Assembly (NCBI GenBank): GCA_002292265.1
Contig: DBBQ01000056.1
Location: 1-64,000 of the forward strand
Reading direction: 5' to 3'
Length of the DNA: 64,000 nucleotides
DNA from: Flavobacteriaceae bacterium UBA980
Lineage (GTDB): Bacteria > Bacteroidota > Bacteroidia > Flavobacteriales > Flavobacteriaceae
The stretch's first letter is position 1, and the number at the start of each line of letters is the position of its first letter. Positions 53,559-62,734 of the stretch are shown here, one piece after another. The position numbers were made by a program, and so were the translations under genes. The notes beneath the pieces were generated by a model. It was not told the origin of the DNA and did no database searches. It saw only the letters and a list, made by a program, of their open reading frames with translations.

Positions 53559-54680
53559 ATGAAACAAATCTCCCTACTAATCGCTTTTACGCTGATCATT
53601 CAACTGGGTTGCGCTCAGGAAAATCTTCCTATGATTGAAACCCCTACAGAAACCAACTATTCTTACGAGGTAGTTGTCGATGGTCTTGAAATTCCATGGG
53701 GGATGGCCTTCATCAGTACAGAGGAACTCTTGGTTACCGAAAAGTCGGGTACCCTATACCGTGTCAAAGAGGGACAAAAAACAATTATCAATGGACTTCC
53801 AGAAATTTATACACGAGGTCAGGGAGGACTTTTGGATGTGGCGCTTCATCCCAATTTTTCAGAAAACAAGATCATCTATATCACCCTGGGTGCCAATATG
53901 GAAAAAGATAACAAAGGAGGAAACACAGCGTTGTACTGTGCCACCCTAAACGGAACGGAACTGAGCGATGTTAAATTACTTTACAAAGCCACTCCCAATT
54001 CTAAAAAGGGACAACACTTTGGTTCTCGAATCGTTTTTGACCAAGAGGGGCATGTGTATTTTGGAGTGGGTGATAGAGGAAATCGAGATGAAAACCCACA
54101 AGATCTTGCCCGAGACGGTGGCAAGGTGTACAGACTCAATCTGGATGGATCCATTCCCGAAGACAATCCTTTTGTAAACGAAGTAGGAGCCAAAAAAGCT
54201 GTTTTTTCTTATGGACACCGAAATCCACAAGGCATGGTTGTCCATCCCAAAACGGGTCAAGTATGGGAAAATGAACACGGTCCTCAGGGTGGTGATGAAA
54301 TCAACATCATTAAAAAGGGCGTCAACTACGGATGGCCTAAAATCACCTATGGGATCAACTACAGCGGAACCCCAATAACAGACAAAACCTCCGCGCCTAA
54401 TATGGAACAACCCTTTTATTATTGGGTTCCCTCTATTGCTCCCAGTGGTATGGCCTTTTCGACCTCTGGTGTTTATAAAGAGTGGAAAGACAATCTGTTT
54501 GTCGGTTCTCTGAAATTTGAATATTTGGAACGCCTGGTGATTCAAAACAACAAAGTAGTCAAAAGAGAAAAAGTTTTGGATAAGATTGGGAGAGTACGCA
54601 ATGTGGTAGAAGGTCCTGACGGATATTTATACCTAGGCGTGGAAGGAAAAGGGATAGTAAAAATCGTTCCTACCTCATGA
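53559..54680 (+). CDS. PQQ-dependent aldose sugar dehydrogenase-type lipoprotein
   Basis: A 373-residue beta-propeller lipoprotein (LGCAQ, Cys18) of the soluble glucose dehydrogenase/Asd family. Features: PWGMAFISTEELLVTEK, HFGSRIVFDQEGHVYFGVGD, SYGHRNPQGMVVHPKTG and NEHGPQGGDEINII, with NYGWP. It would oxidise aldoses in the periplasm and pass electrons to the cytochrome c encoded next, whose start overlaps its stop in ATGA. ATG at 53559 gives the best signal peptide; 53547 and 53517 are in-frame alternatives. No PQQ synthesis genes are in the window, so PQQ may be imported. Confidence 0.88.
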   Translation: MKQISLLIAFTLIIQLGCAQENLPMIETPTETNYSYEVVVDGLEIPWGMAFISTEELLVTEKSGTLYRVKEGQKTIINGLPEIYTRGQGGLLDVALHPNFSENKIIYITLGANMEKDNKGGNTALYCATLNGTELSDVKLLYKATPNSKKGQHFGSRIVFDQEGHVYFGVGDRGNRDENPQDLARDGGKVYRLNLDGSIPEDNPFVNEVGAKKAVFSYGHRNPQGMVVHPKTGQVWENEHGPQGGDEINIIKKGVNYGWPKITYGINYSGTPITDKTSAPNMEQPFYYWVPSIAPSGMAFSTSGVYKEWKDNLFVGSLKFEYLERLVIQNNKVVKREKVLDKIGRVRNVVEGPDGYLYLGVEGKGIVKIVPTS

Positions 54681-55093
54681 GACTCTTTGCTTTTTTGTAT
54701 TGTTTAGTAGTAGCTGTTTTTTCAACCCACTTAAAACCACAAAAGAGCAAGGCAGAAAGTATTGCCGCAGGGGAGGAAATCTATCAAGACTTTTGTATCC
54801 AATGCCATTTATCCAATGGAGAAGGCGTCTCGGGAGTCTTCCCTCCGATCAAAGCGTCCGATTACCTGTTTGAAAATATTAACCGTTCCATTGCTGGAAT
54901 TAAATACGGATTAAAAGGAGAAATTACGGTCAACGATGAAATTTATGATGGGGTGATGGCAAACCAAGGTTTGGAAGAAGAGGAAATCGCGGATGTGATG
55001 AACTATATTTTAAACCAGTGGGGAAATCAGTCTGAGGAGTTCATTACTCCCCAACAGGTTGCTACAGTTCCTAAGTCGATATTACAAAAATGA
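54677..55093 (+). CDS. Periplasmic cytochrome c
   Basis: A 138-residue mono-haem cytochrome: Sec signal, haem-binding CIQCH, and axial Met probably in GVMANQGL. It resembles small class I cytochromes fused or paired with PQQ dehydrogenases. Overlapping stop/start (ATGA) at both ends couples it to the dehydrogenase before and the FtsB-like gene after. It is the likely electron acceptor for the sugar dehydrogenase, and perhaps for the GMC enzyme at 32 kb. Confidence 0.88.
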   Translation: MRLFAFLYCLVVAVFSTHLKPQKSKAESIAAGEEIYQDFCIQCHLSNGEGVSGVFPPIKASDYLFENINRSIAGIKYGLKGEITVNDEIYDGVMANQGLEEEEIADVMNYILNQWGNQSEEFITPQQVATVPKSILQK

Positions 55094-55416
55094 AAGAACG
55101 TTCGAACTGGAATAAGCTTAAATCAATAAAACGCACCTACCTTCTCTATGGCGGTATCCTGATGGGCTTTCTAATTTGGATGCTTTTTATCGATACCCAC
55201 TCTTGGACCCTTCATTCCGAACTCAACCGAGAAATCGAGCAACTAGAACTAGAAAAAAAAGCCCTCAAAGCTGTCATTGAAGAGGACGAGAAAATGATTG
55301 ACCAACTGCAAAACAGAGACAGCTTGGAACGTTTTGCAAGAGAACAGTACGGGCATAAAAAAGAAAATGAAACTGTGTTTATCATTGAAATGCAGGATTC
55401 GATTGACGTTCCTTAG
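55090..55416 (+). CDS. FtsB/DivIC-like septum formation protein
   Basis: A 108-residue single-pass membrane protein: short cytoplasmic N-terminus, a membrane helix (TYLLYGGILMGFLIWMLFI), then a coiled coil (REIEQLELEKKALKAVIEED) and the family's late DSLERFAREQYGHKKENE segment. It joins FtsL and FtsQ at the division site. In flavobacteria it lies near parA/parB, as here. Its start overlaps the cytochrome stop in ATGA, so its translation is tied to a sugar-oxidation pair. Confidence 0.88.
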   Translation: MKERSNWNKLKSIKRTYLLYGGILMGFLIWMLFIDTHSWTLHSELNREIEQLELEKKALKAVIEEDEKMIDQLQNRDSLERFAREQYGHKKENETVFIIEMQDSIDVP

Positions 55417-55514
55417 TACAACTAGGCTTGGAGACCAAACTCTAAGAAATGGATAAGAGAATCTTTTTCTAAGGACTTAAATAATTGTATTTTTAGACGT
55501 TTTTATTAGTCAAA

Positions 55515-56282
55515 TTGATGGGCAAAATCATAGCAATTGCAAACCAAAAAGGAGGGGTTGGAAAAACCACCACAGCAGTCAATCTAGCAGCAGCCTTAGG
55601 AATCTTAGAAAAAAAGATCCTTTTGATCGATGCCGATCCTCAGGCGAATGCTACTTCGGGATTGGGTGTGGAGCTCAGCGATATTACCAAAGGAACCTAC
55701 CAACTTTTAAACCATAGTGTAGAAGCTGGAGAAACTGTTCTTAAAACAAAAAGTTTCAATGTAGATTTGATTCCTTCCCACATTGATTTGGTCGCTTCTG
55801 AAATTGAATTAGTCGATCAAAAAGAAAGAGAGTACCGATTAAAAAAAGCCCTAAAAGAGATAGAAAAAGAGTATGACTTTATTCTTATCGACTGTGCTCC
55901 TTCATTGGGATTAATCACCTTAAACGCTTTAGTTGCAGCCCATGCTGTGATCATTCCCATTCAATGTGAATACTTTGCTCTAGAAGGTTTGGGAAAACTT
56001 TTAAACACCATCAAAAGTGTCCAAAAAATTCACAACGAAGAGTTGGATATCGAAGGGCTTTTACTCACCATGTACGACACCCGTCTTCGTCTGTCTAATC
56101 AAGTGGTAGAAGAAGTGAAAAAACACTTTGGGAAAATGGTTTTTAAAACCATTATCCAGAGAAATATTAGGCTGAGTGAGGCTCCTAGTTTTGGAGAAGA
56201 CATCATCACCTACGATGCGTCAAGTAGAGGGGCCAAAAGCTACTTGTCTTTAGGAAGTGAAATCATTAAAAGAAATAAATAG
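55515..56282 (+). CDS. parA: ParA/Soj chromosome partition ATPase
   Basis: A 255-residue deviant Walker A ATPase (NQKGGVGKTTTAVNLA) with LLIDADPQANATSGLG and FILIDCAPSLGLITLNAL. It lacks an N-terminal DNA-binding extension, as chromosomal Soj proteins do. It drives segregation of origin regions together with ParB, whose gene starts five bases after its stop. No parS palindrome was found in this window. Confidence 0.95.
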   Translation: MMGKIIAIANQKGGVGKTTTAVNLAAALGILEKKILLIDADPQANATSGLGVELSDITKGTYQLLNHSVEAGETVLKTKSFNVDLIPSHIDLVASEIELVDQKEREYRLKKALKEIEKEYDFILIDCAPSLGLITLNALVAAHAVIIPIQCEYFALEGLGKLLNTIKSVQKIHNEELDIEGLLLTMYDTRLRLSNQVVEEVKKHFGKMVFKTIIQRNIRLSEAPSFGEDIITYDASSRGAKSYLSLGSEIIKRNK

Positions 56283-56287
56283 AACGA

Positions 56288-57178
56288 ATGGCAAAATCAA
56301 ATCGAAAGCAAGTTCTAGGAAGAGGTCTTTCTGCCTTACTCAATGATCCCAACCACAACATCGATTCTGCTGAAGATAAAAATGCAGCGCAAGTCATTGG
56401 CAATATCATTGATTTACCTCTGGAAAACATTAGTACCAATCCCTTTCAACCTCGGACACACTTTAATGAAGATGCCCTTAAAGAACTCAGTAGTTCCATT
56501 AAAGAACTAGGAGTGATACAACCGGTTACGGTTCGAAAAATGAAAGGAGATCAATACCAGCTGGTCTCCGGGGAACGTCGCTTACGTGCCTCAAAAATGG
56601 CAGAAATATCAAAAATACCAGCCTATGTTCGTCTTGCTAACGACCAGGAATCCTTAGAAATGGCTTTGGTAGAGAACATACAAAGACAAGATCTAGATCC
56701 CATTGAGATTGGTTTGTCTTACCAACGTCTTATCGAGGAAATCAATTTAACGCAAGACCAGCTGAGTGAACGCGTAGGTAAAAAACGGTCTACCATCACC
56801 AACTACATGAGGTTGTTAAAATTAGACCCAATCATCCAAACCGGGATCAGGGATCAATTTATTACTATGGGACACGGACGTGCGCTAGTCAATGTAGAAG
56901 ACCCCAAAACACAATTGGATTTGTACAAACAAATCGTAAAAAAAGGGCTTTCTGTTCGTGCTGTTGAAGTTCTAGTGCGTCAGCTTAAAAACCCGAAAGT
57001 CTCGCCTTCCTCCTACGCCTCCCCTTTTATCAAAGAAGCAGCTGCCGATTTAGAAACTTTTTTTGAAACCCCTGTTACAGTAGCTGCAAATGACCAAGGA
57101 AAAGGCGTGTTAAAAATCGCTTTTGACTCGCAAGAAAAACTGCAACACATTTTAAACAAAATTAAAAGTGAAGGCTAA
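56288..57178 (+). CDS. parB: ParB chromosome partition protein
   Basis: A 296-residue ParB/Spo0J: the N-terminal GRGLSALL stretch, NPFQPR, the CTP-binding GERRLRAS box, ENIQRQDLDPIE, and a helix-turn-helix QDQLSERVGKKRSTITNYMR that reads parS. The C-terminal dimer domain follows after about residue 240. It works with ParA in segregation. Its end overlaps the start of the DUF5683 gene. Confidence 0.95.
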   Translation: MAKSNRKQVLGRGLSALLNDPNHNIDSAEDKNAAQVIGNIIDLPLENISTNPFQPRTHFNEDALKELSSSIKELGVIQPVTVRKMKGDQYQLVSGERRLRASKMAEISKIPAYVRLANDQESLEMALVENIQRQDLDPIEIGLSYQRLIEEINLTQDQLSERVGKKRSTITNYMRLLKLDPIIQTGIRDQFITMGHGRALVNVEDPKTQLDLYKQIVKKGLSVRAVEVLVRQLKNPKVSPSSYASPFIKEAAADLETFFETPVTVAANDQGKGVLKIAFDSQEKLQHILNKIKSEG

Positions 57179-57755
57179 ACAATTTGGCTTACTACTGTTC
57201 CTACTGCTTTGCATCCCGATCTTTGCTCAGGAAGAAGAGCCTAGTGATTTTATCGCTCCTGACAGTTTGAAAATCAATCCCAAATACTCCCCGAGAATTC
57301 AGCGTTTGATCAATGATCCTCTAACCCCTTCTAAAGCAGCTTTTTATTCAGCTGTATTACCCGGCTTGGGACAAGCCTATTTAGGAAAAGCATGGAAAGT
57401 TCCTATAATTTATGCCGCCATAGGGGCCTCCTTGTATTATTACGACCAAAACAACAAGATCATGAATTCCTACAGAACTGCTTATAAAAGAAGACTCAAC
57501 GGATTTTTTGATGATGAATTTTTAGAAAAGGCCATCCCAATAGAAACAGAACAACTTTTAATTGGCATGGAATTTCACAAAAGCTATAGAGACATCGCCA
57601 TTGTTTTGGCTGCAGCGGCTTACATGCTCAACATATTGGAAGCTAACGTAAGTGCGCATTTGCTCCAATTCAATGTGAGTGAGGATTTATCTGTAACACC
57701 CAACATTATTGTAGATCAAGAGGTTCGAGGTATTCGCTTGGCTCTAAAATTTTAA
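57168..57755 (+). CDS. DUF5683 domain protein
   Basis: A 195-residue protein with a signal peptide or first helix (FGLLLFLLLCIPIFA) and two likely membrane segments around KVPIIYAAIGASLYYY and IAIVLAAAAYMLNILEANV. The PGLGQAYLGKAWKVPIIYA segment is the DUF5683 hallmark. GTG start, overlapping parB by 11 bases. Conserved in position between ParB and DapB in flavobacteria; function unknown. Confidence 0.85.
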   Translation: MKAKQFGLLLFLLLCIPIFAQEEEPSDFIAPDSLKINPKYSPRIQRLINDPLTPSKAAFYSAVLPGLGQAYLGKAWKVPIIYAAIGASLYYYDQNNKIMNSYRTAYKRRLNGFFDDEFLEKAIPIETEQLLIGMEFHKSYRDIAIVLAAAAYMLNILEANVSAHLLQFNVSEDLSVTPNIIVDQEVRGIRLALKF

Positions 57756-57762
57756 AAAAACT

Positions 57763-58467
57763 ATGAAAATTGCATTACTGGGTTATGGACGAATGGGAAA
57801 AACAATAGCTTCCTATGCACAACAACGAAATCATAAAATCGTATATATTCTCGATAAAGAGCAGGAAGAAGGCTCTCTTTCCGAAGCGGATGTCGCGATC
57901 AATTTCAGTGTCCCCGAAGCTGCAGTTTCCAACATTAAAGCGGCTTTGGAACAAAAAATCCCCGTAGTCTCAGGAACGACAGGCTGGTTAGAAAAATATG
58001 AGGAAGTCGTAACTTTTTGTAAAACACAGCAAAGTGCTTTTTTATACGCTTCAAATTTTAGCATTGGAGTAAATTTATTTTTTAAAATCAATCAGTTTGT
58101 TGCTCAGTTAATGCATCCTCACCAAAGTGCTTATCAAACGGAAATCCAAGAAATTCATCACATCCATAAGTTGGACGCCCCCAGTGGTACAGCCATCACC
58201 ATTGCAGAGGGAATTATAAAGGAAACGGACTATACGGGTTGGGAACTCGACAACGCTTCCCAAGGAACGCTTCCTATAGAGGCGCTAAGGGAAGGAGAAG
58301 TTCCGGGAACACACACAGTCCATTATCGTTCTGAAATCGACCAAATCAGTATCAAGCATGAAGCTTATAAAAGAGACGGATTTGCCCTTGGTGCTGTCAT
58401 TGCCGCGGAATGGTTGGCTGGAAAAGAAGGGATTTTCAGCATGGATGATGTTCTAAAAATTTCATAA
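57763..58467 (+). CDS. dapB: 4-hydroxy-tetrahydrodipicolinate reductase
   Basis: A 234-residue enzyme of lysine and diaminopimelate synthesis. The NAD(P) motif is GYGRMGKTI near the N-terminus. The signature HHIHKLDAPSGTAITIAEGI holds the catalytic His and Lys. It is somewhat short, as in other Bacteroidetes forms. Seven bases separate it from the DUF5683 gene; a strong promoter for lepB lies after it. Confidence 0.95.
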   Translation: MKIALLGYGRMGKTIASYAQQRNHKIVYILDKEQEEGSLSEADVAINFSVPEAAVSNIKAALEQKIPVVSGTTGWLEKYEEVVTFCKTQQSAFLYASNFSIGVNLFFKINQFVAQLMHPHQSAYQTEIQEIHHIHKLDAPSGTAITIAEGIIKETDYTGWELDNASQGTLPIEALREGEVPGTHTVHYRSEIDQISIKHEAYKRDGFALGAVIAAEWLAGKEGIFSMDDVLKIS

Positions 58468-58473
58468 TTCTCA

Positions 58474-58502
58474 TTTGATTTTACCCGATACCCTTATCTT
58501 TG
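58474..58502 (+). promoter_or_regulatory. lepB promoter
   Basis: TTTG, 17 bases, then an exact TATCTTTG. The start codon is 13 bases after the box. Confidence 0.75.
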
Positions 58503-58515
58503 AAAAAAACACAGC

Positions 58516-60222
58516 ATGACAACTACTGAGTGGATATTATTCTTTTTTGCCCTCCAAGGAGTTCATTTTTTAGGAACCTGGAAACTCTATAAAGCTGCAG
58601 GATTTCAGGCATGGCAAGCTGCCGTACCCATTTACAACGCTTTTATTTTAATGAAAATCATCAAGCGTCCCGCTTGGTGGGTCATTTTACTATTTATCCC
58701 AACCATCAACTTGATTCTCTTTGGTGCGATCTTGGTAGAGACCCTCCGTAGTTTTGGGAAAAATTCAGCAAAAGATACCGCCTTGGTCTTACTTACTTTT
58801 GGGCTCTATATCTATACGGTAAATTACAGTGCCAATCCTAAGCATCAACCGGATCGCAGTCTACGTCCAAAGACTGGATTTGGGGAAACGGTAAGCTCCA
58901 TTCTTTTCGCGGTAGTCGCTGCAACCCTCGTTCACAACTATTTTATCCAGCCGTATATCATCCCTACAGGCTCTTTGGAAAAATCTTTGTTAATAGGGGA
59001 TTTCCTTTTTGTGAGTAAATTCCATTACGGGGCTCGAGCTCCCATGACTGCCGTATCGGTTCCCATGGTGCATGACACTGTACCCGGTTTGAAAATCCGT
59101 TCCTACCTCAAAAAACCTCAGTTCCCTTATCTGAGATTGCCTGGATTGCAAAAAATTAATCGAAATGAAATCGTAGTATTCAGCTGGCCCGCAGATACGG
59201 TACGTCAGTTTTTTGTTCGTGAAAAGCGCGTGGACAAGCCCATCGATAAAAAATCAAACTACGTAAAACGGTGTGTTGGAATTCCAGGAGATACATTAGA
59301 AATCATTGACGGTTTTGTGCATACTAATCGATCCAAAAACCAACTTCCGGATCGGGCACGGGTCCAATACACTCATTTTGCCTATGCTCAAAAAGGCGTT
59401 TCCTCTCGGAAATTACTTGCAGAAGGCTTTTCAGATTTTAATCGAACCTATAAAATTGATAACATTACAGAAAGTAGCTATCAGCAAATAATACCCCACA
59501 TCATAGGAAGAATGGGAAACACTATAGAAGACTTTCGCGTAATAACGACTGCAAAAGGGCTTCCAACGGATGTAATTCGGAAAACTGGGCTTCGTGTAAG
59601 TGAAATTTTGGAACTGAAAAAAGAAATGACCCTTACTCTAGACGAAGCAACAGCGATGAGAAAAGTCCCTGAAATAGACAGTGTAGTGCGCAGGTTCAGT
59701 AAAAAGAACGTTCCCAACGAAGCTTTTTTTCCAAATAAAATTCCCTTTGACTGGAATGAAGACAACTTTGGACCGCTTGTCATCCCTAAGAAAGGAATGA
59801 CTGTGAATCTCAACAAAGAAAACCTTCCCCTTTACAAAAAAATTATTGCCGAATATGAGGCAAATGATTTAGAAACGAGTCCATCAGAGATTCGTATCAA
59901 TGGGTATCCGACTGACCAATATACCTTTAAAAAGGATTATTATTGGATGATGGGAGATAACCGACATAAATCTGAGGACAGTAGGTTTTGGGGATTTGTC
60001 CCTGATGATCATATTGTAGGTAAGCCCATCTTTATCTGGTTTAGTATCAAAGGAATTAACGATGGAATCAAAAACTGGAGTATCCGTTGGGATCGGGTGT
60101 TTACTACTGTAGGAGGCTCTGGAGAACGAACTTCCTATTTCCCTTACTTTGTAGGCTTTTTAGTGGTCTGGCAGGGCGCTGTTTTTTACAGAAGAAGAAA
60201 AAAAAATAAAACAGCGGCATGA
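58516..60222 (+). CDS. lepB: Signal peptidase I
   Basis: A 568-residue S26 peptidase, much longer than the 250-325 residues of proteobacterial forms. Residues 1-105 add several membrane helices (a DUF5684-like start). The catalytic Ser153 is in PTGSLEKSLLIGD, where Leu takes the place of the usual Met, and Lys251 is in VKRCVGIPGD. A large insert lies between the two halves of the active domain, from about 270 to 440, then box E with MMGDNRHKSEDSRFWG. It ends in a further membrane helix and basic tail. The insert and size are common in flavobacteria. Its stop overlaps the WbqC start in ATGA. Confidence 0.93.
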   Translation: MTTTEWILFFFALQGVHFLGTWKLYKAAGFQAWQAAVPIYNAFILMKIIKRPAWWVILLFIPTINLILFGAILVETLRSFGKNSAKDTALVLLTFGLYIYTVNYSANPKHQPDRSLRPKTGFGETVSSILFAVVAATLVHNYFIQPYIIPTGSLEKSLLIGDFLFVSKFHYGARAPMTAVSVPMVHDTVPGLKIRSYLKKPQFPYLRLPGLQKINRNEIVVFSWPADTVRQFFVREKRVDKPIDKKSNYVKRCVGIPGDTLEIIDGFVHTNRSKNQLPDRARVQYTHFAYAQKGVSSRKLLAEGFSDFNRTYKIDNITESSYQQIIPHIIGRMGNTIEDFRVITTAKGLPTDVIRKTGLRVSEILELKKEMTLTLDEATAMRKVPEIDSVVRRFSKKNVPNEAFFPNKIPFDWNEDNFGPLVIPKKGMTVNLNKENLPLYKKIIAEYEANDLETSPSEIRINGYPTDQYTFKKDYYWMMGDNRHKSEDSRFWGFVPDDHIVGKPIFIWFSIKGINDGIKNWSIRWDRVFTTVGGSGERTSYFPYFVGFLVVWQGAVFYRRRKKNKTAA

Positions 60223-60827
60223 TTCCGACTGTTTGCCCGGCCTATCTTCCTAATGTGAAGTACTGTGCTTGGATCGTCCAACAGCAAAAAATTTATTTCT
60301 CTGGATCTACCACTTACCAAAAACAAACCTTTCGAAACCGAACTGAAATTTATGGGGCTAACGGAAAACTGAAGCTAACCGTACCCATTCATCATACCCA
60401 TGGAGGTGTCAAATCTTTAGATAAAGAGGTCTGTATCGCCTATGATATGGACTGGCAAAAACAACATTGGAAATCGATTTGTGCTGCTTATCGCTCTGCT
60501 CCCTACTTTGAATTTTATGAGGCCGATTTAAAATCTTTTTATCAAGAAAAAAAAGTCTTGTTATTTGACTTCAACCTCAGCCTGCTCACTCAGATTATGG
60601 CTTTATTGGATCTGTCGTTTTCTTATGAAATTGTAGGCTGGAATCCCGATAAACAAAAACGTATGGACCATCTTATCCTAGCCAAATCTCAAGAGGCTGA
60701 AAACTTTGATACCTATACTCAGGTTTTCGGAACAAAGTTTGGCTTTATACCCAACCTAAGTATTCTCGACGTTTTGTTCAATCTAGGACCCAACAGCGGT
60801 GCTTATTTAAAAAAAGTCCTCGAGTAA
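60219..60827 (+). CDS. WbqC-family protein
   Basis: A 202-residue WbqC-like protein. The N-terminal YLPNVKYCAWIVQQQK segment and the paired NRTEIYGANGKLKLTVPIHH stretch mark the family. WbqC members are tied to O-antigen or glycolipid synthesis in some bacteria, but here the conserved place is after lepB, and the role is not known. No signal peptide. Confidence 0.88.
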   Translation: MIPTVCPAYLPNVKYCAWIVQQQKIYFSGSTTYQKQTFRNRTEIYGANGKLKLTVPIHHTHGGVKSLDKEVCIAYDMDWQKQHWKSICAAYRSAPYFEFYEADLKSFYQEKKVLLFDFNLSLLTQIMALLDLSFSYEIVGWNPDKQKRMDHLILAKSQEAENFDTYTQVFGTKFGFIPNLSILDVLFNLGPNSGAYLKKVLE

Positions 60828-60832
60828 ATTAA

Positions 60833-61843
60833 TTAACGCCAACTCAAAAGAGCTGAAATCGGTTTGTGATCTGAAAGCACAATATCATGAGTTTTAAAAT
60901 CAATAATCTTAAAGTTTGGTGCGGCCAGTATGTAATCAATCCGGAAAGGGAAAAAAGAAAACTGATGAGTAGCACCGAAACCTTTTCCTTTTTGTTTGAA
61001 TGCATCTACTCGAGCGGAAGCAAGTGTTTTATAACTTTTAGAAAACGAATTGTTATTCAAGTCGGTACAGAGGATTTCAGGAAAACGATTGGTAGAGGCT
61101 AACGTCTCAAATTGTGCCACTTGCTTTTTCTGTAGTTCAAAGACACGTTTTATTTTTGTATTAAATTTCTTTGAATATTCCGGAGAAAAAAGTGTGTCTT
61201 TCGAATCGATTCGCAAGGACTCAAAATGAATATTATAAAGCCTGAGCGTGTCTTTTTTCCAAATCAAATCGCTTTGCATTCCTCCATTTTGAGAAGCTTT
61301 AAATGTAATTTTTTTGGAATTCAAAATGGGATATTTTGAAATGATACAAGACCCAATCCGACCGTTTGATACATAGGGTAAAAATACCTGATAGGGATAT
61401 TCCTTAAAAAGGGGGGCATTGTCTTTGGCATATTCTTGAAAGCAAACCACGTCGGGGGCTGTAGTCTTTACAAAATTGGCAATCGACATAGGGACGTCTT
61501 CGACATCCAGCCAGTTCAAACGATTGAAGGAACGCACGTTATAACTCATCACATGGAGTCCTTTTGAGGTTATAATTCCTTTCGACTTAAATTGATACAA
61601 CAATTGCCAGGATTCAAAGCTCCAAGCAAAGGCAATCAAAAAAAGAAGAGCAGGCCATTTCAATCGTAGCGTCCAGAAAACAAAAAAAATAAAATTGATC
61701 AGACACAATAAAGGAACACCCAAAGACAAAATTGGAATTTCTAGCCCCAGGCTCAGCACATCCATTGTCATGAGTTGGAGCAAAAGCAAAAATAGGTTTA
61801 GTGCCAAAGCGAGACGGGTCAAAAACGATTTGCGTTTTTTCAT
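60833..61843 (-). CDS. Endonuclease/exonuclease/phosphatase-fold membrane protein
   Basis: A 336-residue protein with two or three N-terminal membrane helices (about 10-85) and an outside endonuclease/exonuclease/phosphatase domain: HVMSYNVRSFN, DVVCFQEYA (Glu metal ligand), DTLRLYNIHFES, EILCTDLNNN and the closing SDHKPISALL with Asp-His. The substrate may be a nucleic acid, inositol phosphate or lipid; none can be chosen here. It is the last gene of the mutL-rhomboid run. Confidence 0.88.
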   Translation of the reverse strand: MKKRKSFLTRLALALNLFLLLLQLMTMDVLSLGLEIPILSLGVPLLCLINFIFFVFWTLRLKWPALLFLIAFAWSFESWQLLYQFKSKGIITSKGLHVMSYNVRSFNRLNWLDVEDVPMSIANFVKTTAPDVVCFQEYAKDNAPLFKEYPYQVFLPYVSNGRIGSCIISKYPILNSKKITFKASQNGGMQSDLIWKKDTLRLYNIHFESLRIDSKDTLFSPEYSKKFNTKIKRVFELQKKQVAQFETLASTNRFPEILCTDLNNNSFSKSYKTLASARVDAFKQKGKGFGATHQFSFFPFRIDYILAAPNFKIIDFKTHDIVLSDHKPISALLSWR

Positions 61844-61849
61844 CTATCC

Positions 61850-62734
61850 CTACTTTTTCCCGGCACGAAAAAGAAACTCTTTTTCTTCTTTCGTTAGACT
61901 TTCGTAGCCTGAAGCACTGATTTTATCTAGAATCTCATCGATGCGTTTCTGAAAATTACTATCCTTCTGAGTTGAACTGTCTTGAGCTTTTTTGTTGGAG
62001 GTGTTTCTATAGACGGTTTTTAGTGAAGACTTTTTCTTAAAGATTTTTAAAATGGAATCCACAAAACGTTCAAAAGGGACACCAATATCCGTTCCTTTAT
62101 TTAATCGTTGCACATAGAAAAACCCTAAGGCGGCTCCCCCTATATGGGCCAAGTGACCTCCAGCGTTACCGTAGGGGATTTGAATCACATCTAGAAGTAC
62201 AAAAGCAAGACCTAGATACCGTAGTTTTACATTAAATAAAATAAGACGCACCTCTAGGTCTGGGGAGTAGGTGGCCATAAAAATTAATACCGCCATGACC
62301 CCTGCAGAAGCCCCGATCATCATCGGGGAACTGTTTTGAAACGCGGGAAACAAAACATAGCTGGCCATAAATGTGAAGCCCCCAATAAGTACACCCAAGA
62401 AGTATACATTAAAAAAAGTTTTTATTTGAAATAAATTTAAAAACAATCGAGAAGCAAAGAAAAGCAGGTACATGTTCCAAAACAGATGAAAAAATCCTGA
62501 ATGTAAAAAGCTATACGTCACTAAGGTCCAAGGTTTAAAAAGTAAGTCACCCCAAGACGAGGAAAGTTCAAACCAGCCGAGAAACATCCCCGAAGGAATA
62601 TTGAATAAAAATAAAAGAGTCTTTACTAACAAAGGCAACACAAAACAAGCGACATTGATCAGAATGAGTTTTTCTGCTCCATTCAATTGCTGAAGCCGAT
62701 AACGAAGTTGGTCTGTAAAGGTCATAAATCCCAA
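61850..62734 (-). CDS. Rhomboid intramembrane serine protease 2
   Basis: A 294-residue six-helix rhomboid. The catalytic Ser is in MIGASAGVMAV (GASAG in place of GxSG) and the His in HLAHIGGAALGF. The helix-2 HSGFFHLFWNMYLLFF motif is kept. An extra C-terminal cytosolic tail of about 90 charged residues follows. The start overlaps the end of rhomboid 1 by 13 bases. Substrate unknown. Confidence 0.9.
   Translation of the reverse strand: MGFMTFTDQLRYRLQQLNGAEKLILINVACFVLPLLVKTLLFLFNIPSGMFLGWFELSSSWGDLLFKPWTLVTYSFLHSGFFHLFWNMYLLFFASRLFLNLFQIKTFFNVYFLGVLIGGFTFMASYVLFPAFQNSSPMMIGASAGVMAVLIFMATYSPDLEVRLILFNVKLRYLGLAFVLLDVIQIPYGNAGGHLAHIGGAALGFFYVQRLNKGTDIGVPFERFVDSILKIFKKKSSLKTVYRNTSNKKAQDSSTQKDSNFQKRIDEILDKISASGYESLTKEEKEFLFRAGKK

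Noticed and set aside
53976..54545. 189-residue open frame on the minus strand
   Set aside because: It lies wholly within the sugar dehydrogenase gene, has no family features and no promoter, while the plus-strand protein is fully conserved.
55417..57762. parS centromere site near parAB
   Set aside because: No TGTTNCACGTGAAACA-like palindrome was found here or elsewhere in the window.
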